A stretch of 19,954 nucleotides of DNA, taken from positions 1 through 19,954 of the forward strand of contig JBHJGP010000028.1 in NCBI GenBank assembly GCA_050331695.1. Direction: 5' to 3'. The DNA comes from JBHJGP01 sp050331695 (GTDB lineage: Bacteria; Pseudomonadota; Alphaproteobacteria; Geminicoccales; Geminicoccaceae). Of this stretch, positions 6,532-14,485 are shown one piece after another; the stretch's first letter is position 1; the number at the start of each line of letters is the position of its first letter. The translations under genes and the position numbers were made by a program. The notes beneath the pieces were generated by a model. The model saw only the letters and a program-made list of their open reading frames with translations. It did not search any database and was not told the DNA's origin.

Positions 6532-7686
6532 GAGATCGGCCATCAGATCTCGAAGCCCGTAACGCCACCGACCGGCCTTCTCGGCCGTATTCACTCGGTT
6601 GGCAATCATCCCGAGCCTTTCGCTCGACACCGTCACGACATCGCCAATTTTGTGGGTGAAGCCCGCGCCCGCCGCATCCCGATCCTTGATCGGCGCGAAC
6701 ATGGTGCCGCAAAAGAACATCATGCCATCCGGATAATCGTGGGTTTCGCCCATGCTCTGGGCGATCAGGTCCTCGATATCCCGGCTGATTTCCGCCATCG
6801 AACTGTGATCGTCGAGGACGAAGCCGTCCTCCCCAACGACACTGACGGCGACGACGGCCTGTCGAATGTCGTTGAGCGTGAAGTTCTTGTCCGAGAGGCG
6901 GATGAAGGGACCGAGGGCGCAGCTGGCATTATTGTCCTTCGCCTTGCCGAGCAAGAGCGCGCTGCGTCCCTCATAGTCCCTCAGATTAACGTCATTGCCG
7001 ACGCAGGCGCCCTTGATGTGAGCGTCGGGGCCCACGGCCAACACCACCTCCGGTTCCGGATTGTTCCAGCGCGAGCCCGAACGCACGCCGACCTCGGCGC
7101 CGGTGCCGACCGATGCCATCGGCGGTGCCTTGGTGAACAATTCGGCGTCGCGGCCGAGCCCCACCTCCAGATATTGCGACCAGGCGCCCCGGGCGCTCAG
7201 AACCTCCTTCAGCGCCGCCGCTTCGGCGCTTCCCGGCACCAGCGAGCGAATATCGCCGCCGATCGTCGCCATGATCTGGGTGCGCGCCTGTTCGGCCCGG
7301 GCGGGATCACCCTGGGTCTGCTCCTCGATCACCCGCTCCAAAAGACTTGTGACGAAGGTGACTCCGGTCGCTTTGACCGGCTGCAGGTCCGCGGGCGCCA
7401 GCAGTCTGGTGCCGTTGCCGGTCGGGCTGTTGGCGAGCGCGTCGGCCAAGCTCGCGATGGCCTTGCCCTCCGCCGCTCTGACAGCAGCCGCCGGGTCAGT
7501 CTCCCGCAGGACATCCGTTAGCGTCGGGAAACGCTCCGTCAGATCCAGAAGCTGGCCGTCGCGACAGGTCACCACGCATGGCCCCAGGCCTTCATACCAG
7601 GCGCGGCCGATCAGGCAGGCGTCACTGGCATCTATCGGCAGAGTGCGCTCCGGCGTCAGCAGGTCTTGCAGAAGCTGGTCTGTCAT
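6508..7686 (-). CDS. Fumarylacetoacetate hydrolase family protein
   Basis: This 392-residue protein is of the FAH superfamily, which contains metal-dependent hydrolases, decarboxylases and sugar-acid dehydratases acting on beta-diketo or 2-keto acids. The C-terminal FAH fold starts near residue 185. It shows WNNPEPEVVLAV (207-218) with metal-binding glutamates, GNDVNLRDYEGRSALLLGKAKD (230-251, given in parts as GNDVNLRD and GKAKD), then ALGPFI and the GTMFAP stretch. The N-terminal half (1-180) is the helical cap of the long branch, which includes 2-keto-3-deoxy-sugar-acid dehydratases. Its ATG overlaps the stop of the upstream acyl-CoA synthetase gene (ATGA), so they are co-translated. Substrate is unknown. 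The pairing suggests catabolism of a keto acid or acyl-CoA. Confidence 0.82.
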   Translation of the reverse strand: MTDQLLQDLLTPERTLPIDASDACLIGRAWYEGLGPCVVTCRDGQLLDLTERFPTLTDVLRETDPAAAVRAAEGKAIASLADALANSPTGNGTRLLAPADLQPVKATGVTFVTSLLERVIEEQTQGDPARAEQARTQIMATIGGDIRSLVPGSAEAAALKEVLSARGAWSQYLEVGLGRDAELFTKAPPMASVGTGAEVGVRSGSRWNNPEPEVVLAVGPDAHIKGACVGNDVNLRDYEGRSALLLGKAKDNNASCALGPFIRLSDKNFTLNDIRQAVVAVSVVGEDGFVLDDHSSMAEISRDIEDLIAQSMGETHDYPDGMMFFCGTMFAPIKDRDAAGAGFTHKIGDVVTVSSERLGMIANRVNTAEKAGRWRYGLRDLMADLSARGALG

Positions 7687-9350
7687 AGCCGTCTCGCCTG
7701 CTCACGAAGCTTGGTTTTCTGGACTTTGCCCGTCGATGTTTTGGGCAACTCTCCGAAGACGACGGTCTTGGGCAGCTTGAACGAGGCCAGATGCTGGCGG
7801 CAATGGTCGATCAGACCGGTCTCATCGACAGTCGAGCCCGGCCTGAGGGTGACGAAGGCGCAAGGGGTTTCACCCCACCGCTCGTCCGGTCGGGCGACAA
7901 CTGCAGCATCGATGACGTCCTGATGGCGGTGGAGCGCGCCCTCGATTTCAATCGACGAAATGTTTTCGCCGCCGGAGATGATGATGTCCTTCGAACGGTC
8001 CTTGATCTCGACATAGCCGTCATCGTGGGTGACCGCGAGATCACCGGTATGAAACCAGCCGCCGGCGAACGCCTTCGCCGTGGCCGGCTCGTCTTTGAAA
8101 TAGCCGCTCATGACGATATGGCCCTGCATCATGATCTCGCCGATCGTCGCACCGTCCCGAGGCACGGGCTGCATGGTCTGAGGCTCAAGCACATCCAGAC
8201 CCGCCAACACCGGATAGCGGACCCCCTGGCGCGCGATCTTCCCGGCTCTCTCATCCGTGGAAAGATCGGACCAGGCTTCCTGCCAGGCGCAGACAGTGGC
8301 CGGACCGTAGACCTCCGTGAGCCCGTAGACATGGGTCACCTCGATCCCAAGCGCCGCCATCTTGGCGAGCACCGCCGCCGGCGGTGCCGAGGCCGCTGTC
8401 ATCATCTTGATGCCGGGCGGGATCTTCTGTCGAAGATCCTCCGGCGCGTTGATGATCATGCTCATGACCACGGGCGCGCCGCAGAGGTGCGTAACCCCGT
8501 GGTCGACGAAGCTCTCGATGATGGTCTCGGACGCAACCTTCCTCAAACACACCTGCGTCCCGGCCTTGGCCGCGATCGTCCAGGGAAAGCACCAGCCGTT
8601 GCAATGAAAGGTGGGAAGCGTCCAGAGATAGACGGGCGCGTCGCCCATATCCCAGACAAGCGTATTGCCGACGGCGTTCAGCCAGGCGCCCCGATGGTGG
8701 TAGACGACGCCCTTGGGCTTGCCTGTGGTGCCCGAGGTGTAATTGAGGCTAATCGCCTGCCATTCGTCCGCCGGCAATAGCGGTGCCGCTTCCGGATCGC
8801 CCTCGGCCAGCAGGTCTTCGTAGGTCAACTCACCGAGCCGCCCGCCGCCGGGGCCGGTCAGATCTTCGATGTCCACCACCAGCGGCCGAGCCGTGCACTG
8901 GCGCAACGCTTCCTCGACGACAGGCGAAAACTCCGTATCGGTCAGCAGAACCTTCGCTTCGCCATGGTCCAGAATGTAGCCGATCGTTTCCGCATCCAGC
9001 CGTATGTTGAGCGCGTTCAGGACAGCACCCGCCATCGGCACGCCATAAGCCGCTTCGACCGCCGCCGGAATGTTGGGCGCCAGCAGGGATACCGTATCAC
9101 CTGGCTCGACGCCCCGCGCCCGAAGAGCCGAAGCGAGGCGGCGGCAACGGGCCCGAAAGGTCCGGTAGTCGTAAGCTTTGTCACCGTGAACGATCGCGAT
9201 CCGATCCGGATAGATATCGGCGGCCCGGTCTAGAAAGACCAGCGGGGTGAGGGGTGCCTCGTTGGCCGGCGCCGGCCCCAGACCGCGGCGATAGGGTGAT
9301 GTTTCGGGGTGGGCCACGCGCTGGTCCACGACTTCGCTCCCGATTTGCAT
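7683..9350 (-). CDS. AMP-forming acyl-CoA synthetase
   Basis: This 555-residue member of the ANL superfamily activates a carboxylic acid to its acyl-CoA through an acyl-AMP. The AMP-binding P-loop is TSGTTGKPKG (205-214). VYGLTEVYGP is the A5-like motif, WFHTGDLA and the DRSKDIIISGGENI hinge follow, and the C-terminal STGKVQKTKL has catalytic lysine K542. Overall it resembles the medium- or long-chain and aromatic acyl-CoA ligase branch with the conserved N-terminal LTPLVFLDRAADIYPDR, not acetyl- or propionyl-CoA synthetases. The in-frame TTG at 9395 was rejected in favour of the ATG at 9350. It forms an operon with the FAH-family gene and is divergent from prpE, sharing a 135-bp control region. 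Confidence 0.88.
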   Translation of the reverse strand: MQIGSEVVDQRVAHPETSPYRRGLGPAPANEAPLTPLVFLDRAADIYPDRIAIVHGDKAYDYRTFRARCRRLASALRARGVEPGDTVSLLAPNIPAAVEAAYGVPMAGAVLNALNIRLDAETIGYILDHGEAKVLLTDTEFSPVVEEALRQCTARPLVVDIEDLTGPGGGRLGELTYEDLLAEGDPEAAPLLPADEWQAISLNYTSGTTGKPKGVVYHHRGAWLNAVGNTLVWDMGDAPVYLWTLPTFHCNGWCFPWTIAAKAGTQVCLRKVASETIIESFVDHGVTHLCGAPVVMSMIINAPEDLRQKIPPGIKMMTAASAPPAAVLAKMAALGIEVTHVYGLTEVYGPATVCAWQEAWSDLSTDERAGKIARQGVRYPVLAGLDVLEPQTMQPVPRDGATIGEIMMQGHIVMSGYFKDEPATAKAFAGGWFHTGDLAVTHDDGYVEIKDRSKDIIISGGENISSIEIEGALHRHQDVIDAAVVARPDERWGETPCAFVTLRPGSTVDETGLIDHCRQHLASFKLPKTVVFGELPKTSTGKVQKTKLREQARRL

Positions 9351-9485
9351 TGTTGCTTGATCGTTGTGGATGCGCCGCGCCGGTCTGGCTGTCAATCACG
9401 GGCGGCCGCGGCCAAAGTCGGGCTGGCGGCGAAAGGATGCCCTGGCTAGCATCCGAGCCCAAGCAAGAAGCTATGGAGGCGAGCG
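9351..9485. promoter_or_regulatory. Divergent control region between acyl-CoA synthetase and prpE
   Basis: This 135-bp gap must hold the promoters of both genes. On the minus strand TTGACA lies at 9395-9390, 39 bases before the synthetase ATG, but the matching -10 position is poor. On the prpE side GGATGC (9435-9440) pairs with GCATCC (9449-9454) around 8 bases. An outer GGGCT/AGCCC (9420-9424 with 9456-9460) could extend this. The hairpin ends about 25 bases before the prpE ATG, in its leader. Roles are inferred. Confidence 0.4.
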
Positions 9486-11381
9486 ATGAGCCTGCAGGAC
9501 CAGATCCGTGAACGATCCTTGCGCGATCCCGAGGGTTTCTGGGCGGAAGCGGCCGAAGCACTGCATTGGGATCGGCGCTGGGACCAGGTGCTCGACCGGA
9601 GCGGTGCGCCCCACTTCTTCCGCTGGTTCAAAGGCGGCAGGCTCAACACCTGTTACAATGCGCTCGATCGCCATGTGCTGGACGGTCGGGCCAACCAGAA
9701 GGCGCTGATCTACGACAGTCCGATCACCGGCCAACAACGGGCCTACACCTATGCCGAGCTTCAGGACGCGGTCGCCCGCTTCGCCGGCGCCCTGGTCCAG
9801 CATCAGGTCAAGCTCGGCGACCGGGTGATCATCTACATGCCGATGATCCCGGAAGCGGTGATCGCCATGCTCGCCTGCGCCCGGATCGGCGCCGTTCACT
9901 CGGTCGTTTTCGGCGGTTTCGCCGCGCATGAGCTGGCGACCCGGATCGACGACGCCAAGCCGGTGGTGATCGTCTCGGCGAGTTGCGGCATCGAACCCGG
10001 CCGCGTGGTCGACTACAAACCCCTGCTTGACAAGGCGATCGACGAGGCGGCGCACAAACCCCGCCACTGCATCATCCTCCAGCGCGAGCAGTCGACCGCT
10101 GCTCTGACGGACGGCCGCGACATCGCCTGGGACCAGGCGCTGAAACAGGCCCATCCAGTTGATTGCGTACCGGTGGACGCAACCCATCCGCTCTACATCC
10201 TCTACACCTCAGGCACCACGGGCCAGCCGAAGGGCGTGGTGCGCGATCATGGCGGGCACGCGGTCGCGCTCACCTGGAGCATGAAGAACATCTACAATGT
10301 CCAGCCGGGTGACGTGTACTGGGCCGCCTCGGACGTGGGCTGGGTGGTGGGCCACAGCTACATCGTCTACGCGCCCTTGCTCTACGGCTGCACCACCGTG
10401 GTTTTTGAGGGCAAGCCCGTGGGCACGCCCGATGCCGGCGTGTTCTGGCGGGTAATCGCCGAGCACCGGGTCAAGGTGATGTTCACCGCGCCAACCGCGT
10501 TCCGCGCCATTCGCAAAGAGGACCCGGAAGGCGACGAGATCAAAAACCATGATCTCAGCCGGTTCGAGGCGCTGTTTCTGGCCGGCGAGCGCTGCGATCC
10601 GGACACGCTTCTGTGGGCCGAGGCCCAGCTCGGTGTGCCGGTGATCGACCACTGGTGGCAGACGGAAACCGGCTGGGCGATCGCTGCCAACTGCGTTGGC
10701 CTGGAAAAACTGCCGGTCAAGGCCGGCTCGCCGACCAAGGCCGTTCCCGGCTACGACATTCGGGTTCTCGACGATGACGGCAACGAGGTGCCGGCGGGCG
10801 AGATCGGCGCCATCTGCATCAAGCTGCCGATGCCGCCCTCCTGCCTGCCGACCCTTAGGAACAATGATGACCGGTTTATCGCCAGCTATCTCAGCCGCCA
10901 TCCCGGCTACTATCTTACCGGCGACGCCGGCTATAAGGACGAGGACGGCTACATCTTCGTCATGAGCCGGATCGACGACATCATCAATGTCGCTGGCCAC
11001 CGCCTTTCGACCGGCGGCATCGAAGAGGTGCTGGCGAGCCATCCGGCGGTCGCTGAATGCGCCGTCATCGGCGTGGCGGACAGTCTCAAAGGTGAGCTTC
11101 CTTGTGGTTTCGTCGTCCTCAAGCGAGGGGTCAGCACCGAAGCCGAGACGGTCAAAAAGGAGCTGATCCAGAAGGTTCGTGACGACATCGGCCCGGTCGC
11201 CGCCTTCAAGCTGGTGACGATCGTGACCCGTCTGCCGAAAACCCGGTCCGGCAAGATCCTGCGCCGGACGATGAAGAGCATCGCCGACAGCAGTCCGTGG
11301 AACATGCCGGCGACGATCGACGATCCGGCCATTCTCGACGAGATCAAAGTGGCGCTGGAGCCCATGGGCTACGCGAGATAA
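9486..11381 (+). CDS. prpE: Propionyl-CoA synthetase PrpE
   Basis: This 631-residue AMP-forming ligase converts propionate, ATP and CoA to propionyl-CoA. The adenylate P-loop is YTSGTTGQPKG (240-250), preceded by the acetyl/propionyl-CoA synthetase signature GAVHSVVFGGFA near 135-146. HWWQTETGWAI is the A5 motif, YLTGDAGYKDEDGYIFVMSR follows, and SRIDDIINVAGHRLSTGGIEE marks the hinge and C-terminal domain (read in two parts). K590 in SGKILRR is the lysine that protein acetylation or propionylation switches off in this family. The family-specific FFRWFKGGRLNTCYNALDRH near 44-63 favours PrpE over AcsA. The ATG has GGAGG 6 bases upstream. No methylcitrate or methylmalonyl pathway genes are nearby. 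Confidence 0.93.
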   Translation: MSLQDQIRERSLRDPEGFWAEAAEALHWDRRWDQVLDRSGAPHFFRWFKGGRLNTCYNALDRHVLDGRANQKALIYDSPITGQQRAYTYAELQDAVARFAGALVQHQVKLGDRVIIYMPMIPEAVIAMLACARIGAVHSVVFGGFAAHELATRIDDAKPVVIVSASCGIEPGRVVDYKPLLDKAIDEAAHKPRHCIILQREQSTAALTDGRDIAWDQALKQAHPVDCVPVDATHPLYILYTSGTTGQPKGVVRDHGGHAVALTWSMKNIYNVQPGDVYWAASDVGWVVGHSYIVYAPLLYGCTTVVFEGKPVGTPDAGVFWRVIAEHRVKVMFTAPTAFRAIRKEDPEGDEIKNHDLSRFEALFLAGERCDPDTLLWAEAQLGVPVIDHWWQTETGWAIAANCVGLEKLPVKAGSPTKAVPGYDIRVLDDDGNEVPAGEIGAICIKLPMPPSCLPTLRNNDDRFIASYLSRHPGYYLTGDAGYKDEDGYIFVMSRIDDIINVAGHRLSTGGIEEVLASHPAVAECAVIGVADSLKGELPCGFVVLKRGVSTEAETVKKELIQKVRDDIGPVAAFKLVTIVTRLPKTRSGKILRRTMKSIADSSPWNMPATIDDPAILDEIKVALEPMGYAR

Positions 11382-11385
11382 CCCG

Positions 11386-11409
11386 GGCGGTGTGACCGGT
11401 TGCACTGCC
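11386..11409 (+). terminator. Weak hairpin after prpE
   Basis: GGCGGTG (11386-11392) pairs with CACTGCC (11403-11409), including one G-T pair, around a 10-base loop. It starts 4 bases after the prpE stop. There is no T-run, so it may only attenuate transcription into the next gene. Confidence 0.3.
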
Positions 11410-11465
11410 GAAAGCCTGCCGCCGGACTATTCAGGTCACTCCTGGATCGTCGCGGAGGATAGGTC

Positions 11466-12359
11466 ATGGGTCTCGGTCCGTTGGTCGATATCGCGCTCGG
11501 CCTGTTTCTTTTTTATCTCGTGCTCAGCATCACGGTCAGCGGTCTGCAGGAGTGGATCGCCCAGCTCCTGGCCCTGAGAGCGACCAACCTGCGCTCCGGC
11601 ATCCAAAACCTTTTGGGCAATGAGCATACCCAGCGATTTTACGAGCACAGCATGATCAAATCGCTCGGCGATCAGACTGGCATTAACCGGACTTGGCGTG
11701 GCTCCTTGTTCAAGAGAAACCTTCCCTCATACATCCCGTCCAAGCGTTTCGCGGATGCTCTGCTCGATGAGATCAAACTGGCGAAACGAGACGATCAGGG
11801 ACTCAATGTCTTGGAAAAGGGCATCGATAACGCCCTACATCCGGACTTGGCCAACAATTTGAAACTGTTGGCGCGCCGGACCGACGGCAGCATTGAAGCC
11901 TTTCGGGCCGAGATCGAAGGCTGGTTCAACGATTCCATGGACCGGGTTTCCGGTTGGTACACCCAGCGCGCCCGCACCATCGGCCTGGTTGTGGCCCTGA
12001 TCGTCGTCGTCGGCATGAACGCCGATTCCCTAAGACTCGCCCGCGCCCTCTATCTTGAAGACGAGCTCCGCCACATGCTGGCTTCGACCGCGGCCGACGT
12101 CGGCGACGCATCCGGAACGGAGAACGGCCAGACCGATCGGACCAGCGAGATCTCGCCCGAGACGATCGAACAGGTTCTTTCGAACGTTCCGCTCGGCTGG
12201 AGCGGTGACGAAAATTTCGGCCCTTTGTCGGTCATTGGCTGGCTGATCACGATCGCCGCCGTCAGCCTGGGCGCACCCTTCTGGTTCGACCTTTTAAGAC
12301 GGGTCGCGCGCCTCCGAAGCGCCGGCCAGGCACCGGGCGAAAAAGGGCCCGCTTCTTAA
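11466..12359 (+). CDS. Uncharacterised membrane protein, three membrane segments
   Basis: This 297-residue protein has a hydrophobic N-terminal segment (about 5-26). A soluble domain of about 140 residues is rich in charged helices (EWIAQLLALRATNLRSGI, SLFKRNLPSYIPSKRFADALLDE). A second segment lies at about 171-187, a variable polar loop (200-245), then a third at about 254-275 ending SLGAPFWFDLLRRV. The blocks WFNDSMDRVSGWY before the second segment and the SLGAPFWFDLL end look conserved, and I recall them in uncharacterised proteobacterial proteins, but I know of no assigned function. The ATG is preceded by GGAGGAT. It follows prpE after 84 bases on the same strand, and shared transcription is possible but unproven. 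Confidence 0.7.
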   Translation: MGLGPLVDIALGLFLFYLVLSITVSGLQEWIAQLLALRATNLRSGIQNLLGNEHTQRFYEHSMIKSLGDQTGINRTWRGSLFKRNLPSYIPSKRFADALLDEIKLAKRDDQGLNVLEKGIDNALHPDLANNLKLLARRTDGSIEAFRAEIEGWFNDSMDRVSGWYTQRARTIGLVVALIVVVGMNADSLRLARALYLEDELRHMLASTAADVGDASGTENGQTDRTSEISPETIEQVLSNVPLGWSGDENFGPLSVIGWLITIAAVSLGAPFWFDLLRRVARLRSAGQAPGEKGPAS

Positions 12360-12386
12360 ATCCCAGATCCGACCTCGCCCAGCGGC

Positions 12387-12414
12387 TTGACAGCCGGCGT
12401 CAAACATCAATACT
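12387..12414 (+). promoter_or_regulatory. Promoter of the arsR-like gene, apparently leaderless
   Basis: TTGACA (12387-12392) is a perfect -35 hexamer. After 16 bases AATACT (12409-12414) matches four of six -10 bases. Transcription would start about 7 bases later, at or next to the ATG at 12422. No Shine-Dalgarno precedes that ATG. Together this suggests a leaderless message. Confidence 0.5.
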
Positions 12415-12429
12415 TAAGTCAATGCTTAA
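12408..12429 (+). promoter_or_regulatory. Repeat at the start codon, candidate repressor operator
   Basis: CAATACTTAA (12408-12417) is repeated 12 bases on as CAATGCTTAA (12420-12429), differing at one base. The second copy contains the start codon. The same stretch holds the palindrome ACTTAAGT (12412-12419) and the inverted pair TTAAG/CTTAA around 6 bases. A repressor here would cover the -10 box and the start. The ArsR-type product is the obvious candidate. Confidence 0.5.
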
Positions 12430-12766
12430 CTTTCAGAACGACCTCGATCAGACCTTCCAGGCTCTGGCCGATCCGAACCGGCGCTCGATGGTGGAACGAC
12501 TGAGCCGGGGACCCGCTTCGGTGAGCGAATTGGCCAAGCCGCTACCCATGTCGCTGCCGGCGGTGGTCCAGCATCTGCAGGTCCTGGAGGCGAGCGGTCT
12601 GGTCTCGTCAGAGAAGGTTGGGCGCGTCCGGACCTGCCGGCTGAGCGCGGAAGCGCTCGGGCGAGCCGAAGCGTGGATCGCCGAACGGCGGGCCGGTTGG
12701 GAGCGGCGCCTGGATCGACTGGGCGACTATCTGGATGATCTTAAGGAGAAGGGAACTAAGCCATGA
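12422..12766 (+). CDS. ArsR-family transcriptional repressor
   Basis: This 114-residue winged-helix protein of the ArsR/SmtB fold would be an autorepressor. ALADPNRRSMVERLSRGPASV is the classic N-terminal helix pair, ELAKPLPMSLPAVVQHLQVLEASGLV is the recognition helix region (seen as SVSELAKPLPMSLPAVVQHL, about 33-52), and VGRVRTCRLSAEAL is the wing. It lacks the CxC or His/Cys clusters of metal-sensing members and has one cysteine, so metal sensing is unlikely. The subfamily is typically paired with an AHSA1/SRPBCC protein, as here, with a 4-base ATGA overlap. It has no ribosome-binding site, a promoter ending right at its ATG, and repeats over its start codon, which together point to autoregulation. 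Confidence 0.88.
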   Translation: MLNFQNDLDQTFQALADPNRRSMVERLSRGPASVSELAKPLPMSLPAVVQHLQVLEASGLVSSEKVGRVRTCRLSAEALGRAEAWIAERRAGWERRLDRLGDYLDDLKEKGTKP

Positions 12767-13239
12767 CCGGGAGAAACGTCTCGCACAGCACCATCGTCAT
12801 CGAACGGACTTACAGCGCCATGCCGTCGGTCGTTTTTCACGCCTGGGCGGATCCGGACGCCCGCGATCGGTGGGATGTGCCGGGCGGTGATTGGGAGATG
12901 ACCCGCCACAGCCAGGACTTCCGGGTCGGTGGCATCGAGCGTGTCAGTTTCGGCCCGCCGGGCGGCGACGTCTACCATGTCGATACCCGCTACGAGGATA
13001 TCGTTGCGGACAGCCGGATCATCTTTTCCTACACGGTCGCCCATGGCGACAAGCGGATCTCGGCGTCCGTGACCACGGTCGAATTGTTGCCGGAGGCCCA
13101 CGGGACGAAACTCATCCTGACGGAACAGGCCGCCTTCCTCGATGGTGGCGATACGGCTTCAGACCGCCAGCAGGGTTGGCAGAGCATACTCGAGAAGCTC
13201 GATGCCGCGCTTCAGTCGGAAGGCGCGGGACCGCGATAG
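12763..13239 (+). CDS. SRPBCC/AHSA1-family protein
   Basis: This 158-residue protein has the START-like AHSA1 (activator of Hsp90 ATPase 1-like) fold, a barrel with a hydrophobic ligand cavity. It begins with the family pattern STIVIERTYSAMPSVVFHAW and then WADPDARDRWDVPGG. Next come the strand VGGIERVSFGPPGG and VDTRYEDIVADSRIIFSYTV, and it ends with the helix that includes GWQSILEKLDAAL. Bacterial members next to ArsR-type regulators are very common, but ligands are mostly unknown. Translation is coupled to the repressor by ATGA. Its last 28 bases overlap, tail to tail, the end of the methyltransferase gene on the other strand. Confidence 0.87.
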   Translation: MTGRNVSHSTIVIERTYSAMPSVVFHAWADPDARDRWDVPGGDWEMTRHSQDFRVGGIERVSFGPPGGDVYHVDTRYEDIVADSRIIFSYTVAHGDKRISASVTTVELLPEAHGTKLILTEQAAFLDGGDTASDRQQGWQSILEKLDAALQSEGAGPR

Positions 13240-13979
13240 TAGTTGGTCTCGAAGAACGCTCGGTCGAGCACATCCAGAAAAGAGCCCTCGGCGCCGGTCC
13301 TGCGCAGGCGGTAGATGGAACCCACAGCGAGGCCCGGTAGCAGTCGGGCCAACGGCTTGGCCAGCGATGGCGGCAGTGGATAGAAATTGGCGCCCGCGCG
13401 GGCCTCGAGCGTGAAATGACCGGTTGCGGTGACAAAGCGCCGGAAGGCAGGGGCAGTGAAGCCTCGGACATGGGGTCCCAGCGTCTCGATCGCCGGCGGT
13501 TGCTGGCCGACTAGGAGCGCCACGCGATTGTGGAGCGACGCCAGGTTGGGCACGCCTATGATGGCGATGCCGCCGGGCCTGAGCACGCGCGCCACCTCGG
13601 CGAAAATCCAAAAAATCTCCTTGGTGTGCTCGATCACCTGATTGGCGATCACGACGTCGATAGTGGCGTCACCGTGGAGCAGGCGCTCACGCTCCAGGTC
13701 GATCTGGGCTACCTGAATACCGCTTTCTCGGGCTGATGCGACATGGGGCGGATGACTTTCAACGCCATGAAGCTCCAGCCCGTTATCGGGGAGTGCCGCG
13801 CGAATGTTCAGAAGATCCTGACCTGAGCCAAGGCCCAGGTCGAGGATCCGCGCGCGTTCTAACGAACGGCAATGATCGGCGGCCCAGGCGGTCACCGTCT
13901 CGCGTCCGTAATTGAGCGGTTCGGTGCCTCGCTTGAGCTTGAAGAGCATTCGGTAAACGGTTTTGGTCAGCGCCTGCAT
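13212..13979 (-). CDS. Class I SAM-dependent methyltransferase
   Basis: This 255-residue protein has the Rossmann-like methyltransferase fold (Methyltransf_11/23 type). Motif I ILDLGLGSGQDL is at 45-56. The acidic residue after beta-2 is in ELHGVESHPP (69-78), and IDVVIANQVIEHTKEIFWIF with RVLRPGGIAIIGVPN (107-145) is the motif II-III region. The lead FKLKRGTEPLNYGRETV resembles methyltransferases near polysaccharide or lipid modification genes, but the substrate is unknown. The ATG at 13979 was chosen because longer frames run back through the upstream membrane gene. It starts 4 bases after that gene's stop, so the two are co-transcribed. Confidence 0.82.
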   Translation of the reverse strand: MQALTKTVYRMLFKLKRGTEPLNYGRETVTAWAADHCRSLERARILDLGLGSGQDLLNIRAALPDNGLELHGVESHPPHVASARESGIQVAQIDLERERLLHGDATIDVVIANQVIEHTKEIFWIFAEVARVLRPGGIAIIGVPNLASLHNRVALLVGQQPPAIETLGPHVRGFTAPAFRRFVTATGHFTLEARAGANFYPLPPSLAKPLARLLPGLAVGSIYRLRRTGAEGSFLDVLDRAFFETNYYRGPAPSD

Positions 13980-13983
13980 CGGC

Positions 13984-14469
13984 TCAACGAAGGTAGCCCA
14001 GCATTCGACCCGCCAGCACGACCGACAGCCACAGCGAGATCGAGACGATCCCGGCGAGACGCAATCGGCCTGTGGTTCCGGTACTGCCACAGCCCAGGTG
14101 GCGGCGCCAAGTCGGGACGCCACGCAGCAGCAGCGCGTTGATGATCGCAAACATGATCAAAGACAGTTTGAGCCGGAACATCGGCATGGCCGCATACTCG
14201 ACGGCATTCACGGAAAACAACATCGAGCCTGTGATCAGGGCGACCACTAAACCTGTGATCGCGACCGGCACCAGCACGTCTGCCAAAACGCCCACCGGCA
14301 CCCGGCGCCACAGCCCTAACAGACGCAAATCAAGGGCGGCGATTGCGCCAAAGAGCAGGCCGAGGCCCGCGATGTGGCCCGCGTTGACGATCGGATAAAC
14401 CCATCGCGACGCCCTGAGCGCCGCCACCGGTTGGAGCTCCTGGAGCGCCTCCAGAAGCGTGATCAACAA
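13984..14469 (-). CDS. Small polytopic membrane protein, DUF6644-like
   Basis: This 161-residue inner-membrane protein has four to five hydrophobic segments. The N-terminal ALRASRWVYPIVNAGHIAG followed by LLFGAIAALDLRLLGLW is a pattern I associate with the DUF6644 type of membrane protein, in which the histidine of the first segment is conserved. Function is unknown. The start is uncertain: the frame opens with tandem TTG codons (14469, 14466) with no clear ribosome site. A GTG at codon 15 has AGGAG 9 bases upstream but would shorten the conserved N-terminus. It lies 16 bases after the DUF6152 gene and 4 bases before the methyltransferase, so all three form one operon. Confidence 0.65.
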   Translation of the reverse strand: MLITLLEALQELQPVAALRASRWVYPIVNAGHIAGLGLLFGAIAALDLRLLGLWRRVPVGVLADVLVPVAITGLVVALITGSMLFSVNAVEYAAMPMFRLKLSLIMFAIINALLLRGVPTWRRHLGCGSTGTTGRLRLAGIVSISLWLSVVLAGRMLGYLR

Positions 14470-14485
14470 GAGCTATGAAACCCGC

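Noticed and set aside
10209..11405. Long minus-strand open frame opposite prpE
   Set aside because: Same kind of shadow; it overlaps conserved prpE motifs and has no ribosome site or family features.
12422..12766. Metal-sensing ArsR annotation
   Set aside because: The protein lacks the cysteine or histidine clusters for metal binding and is paired with an AHSA1 protein, not with metal transport or arsenate reductase genes.
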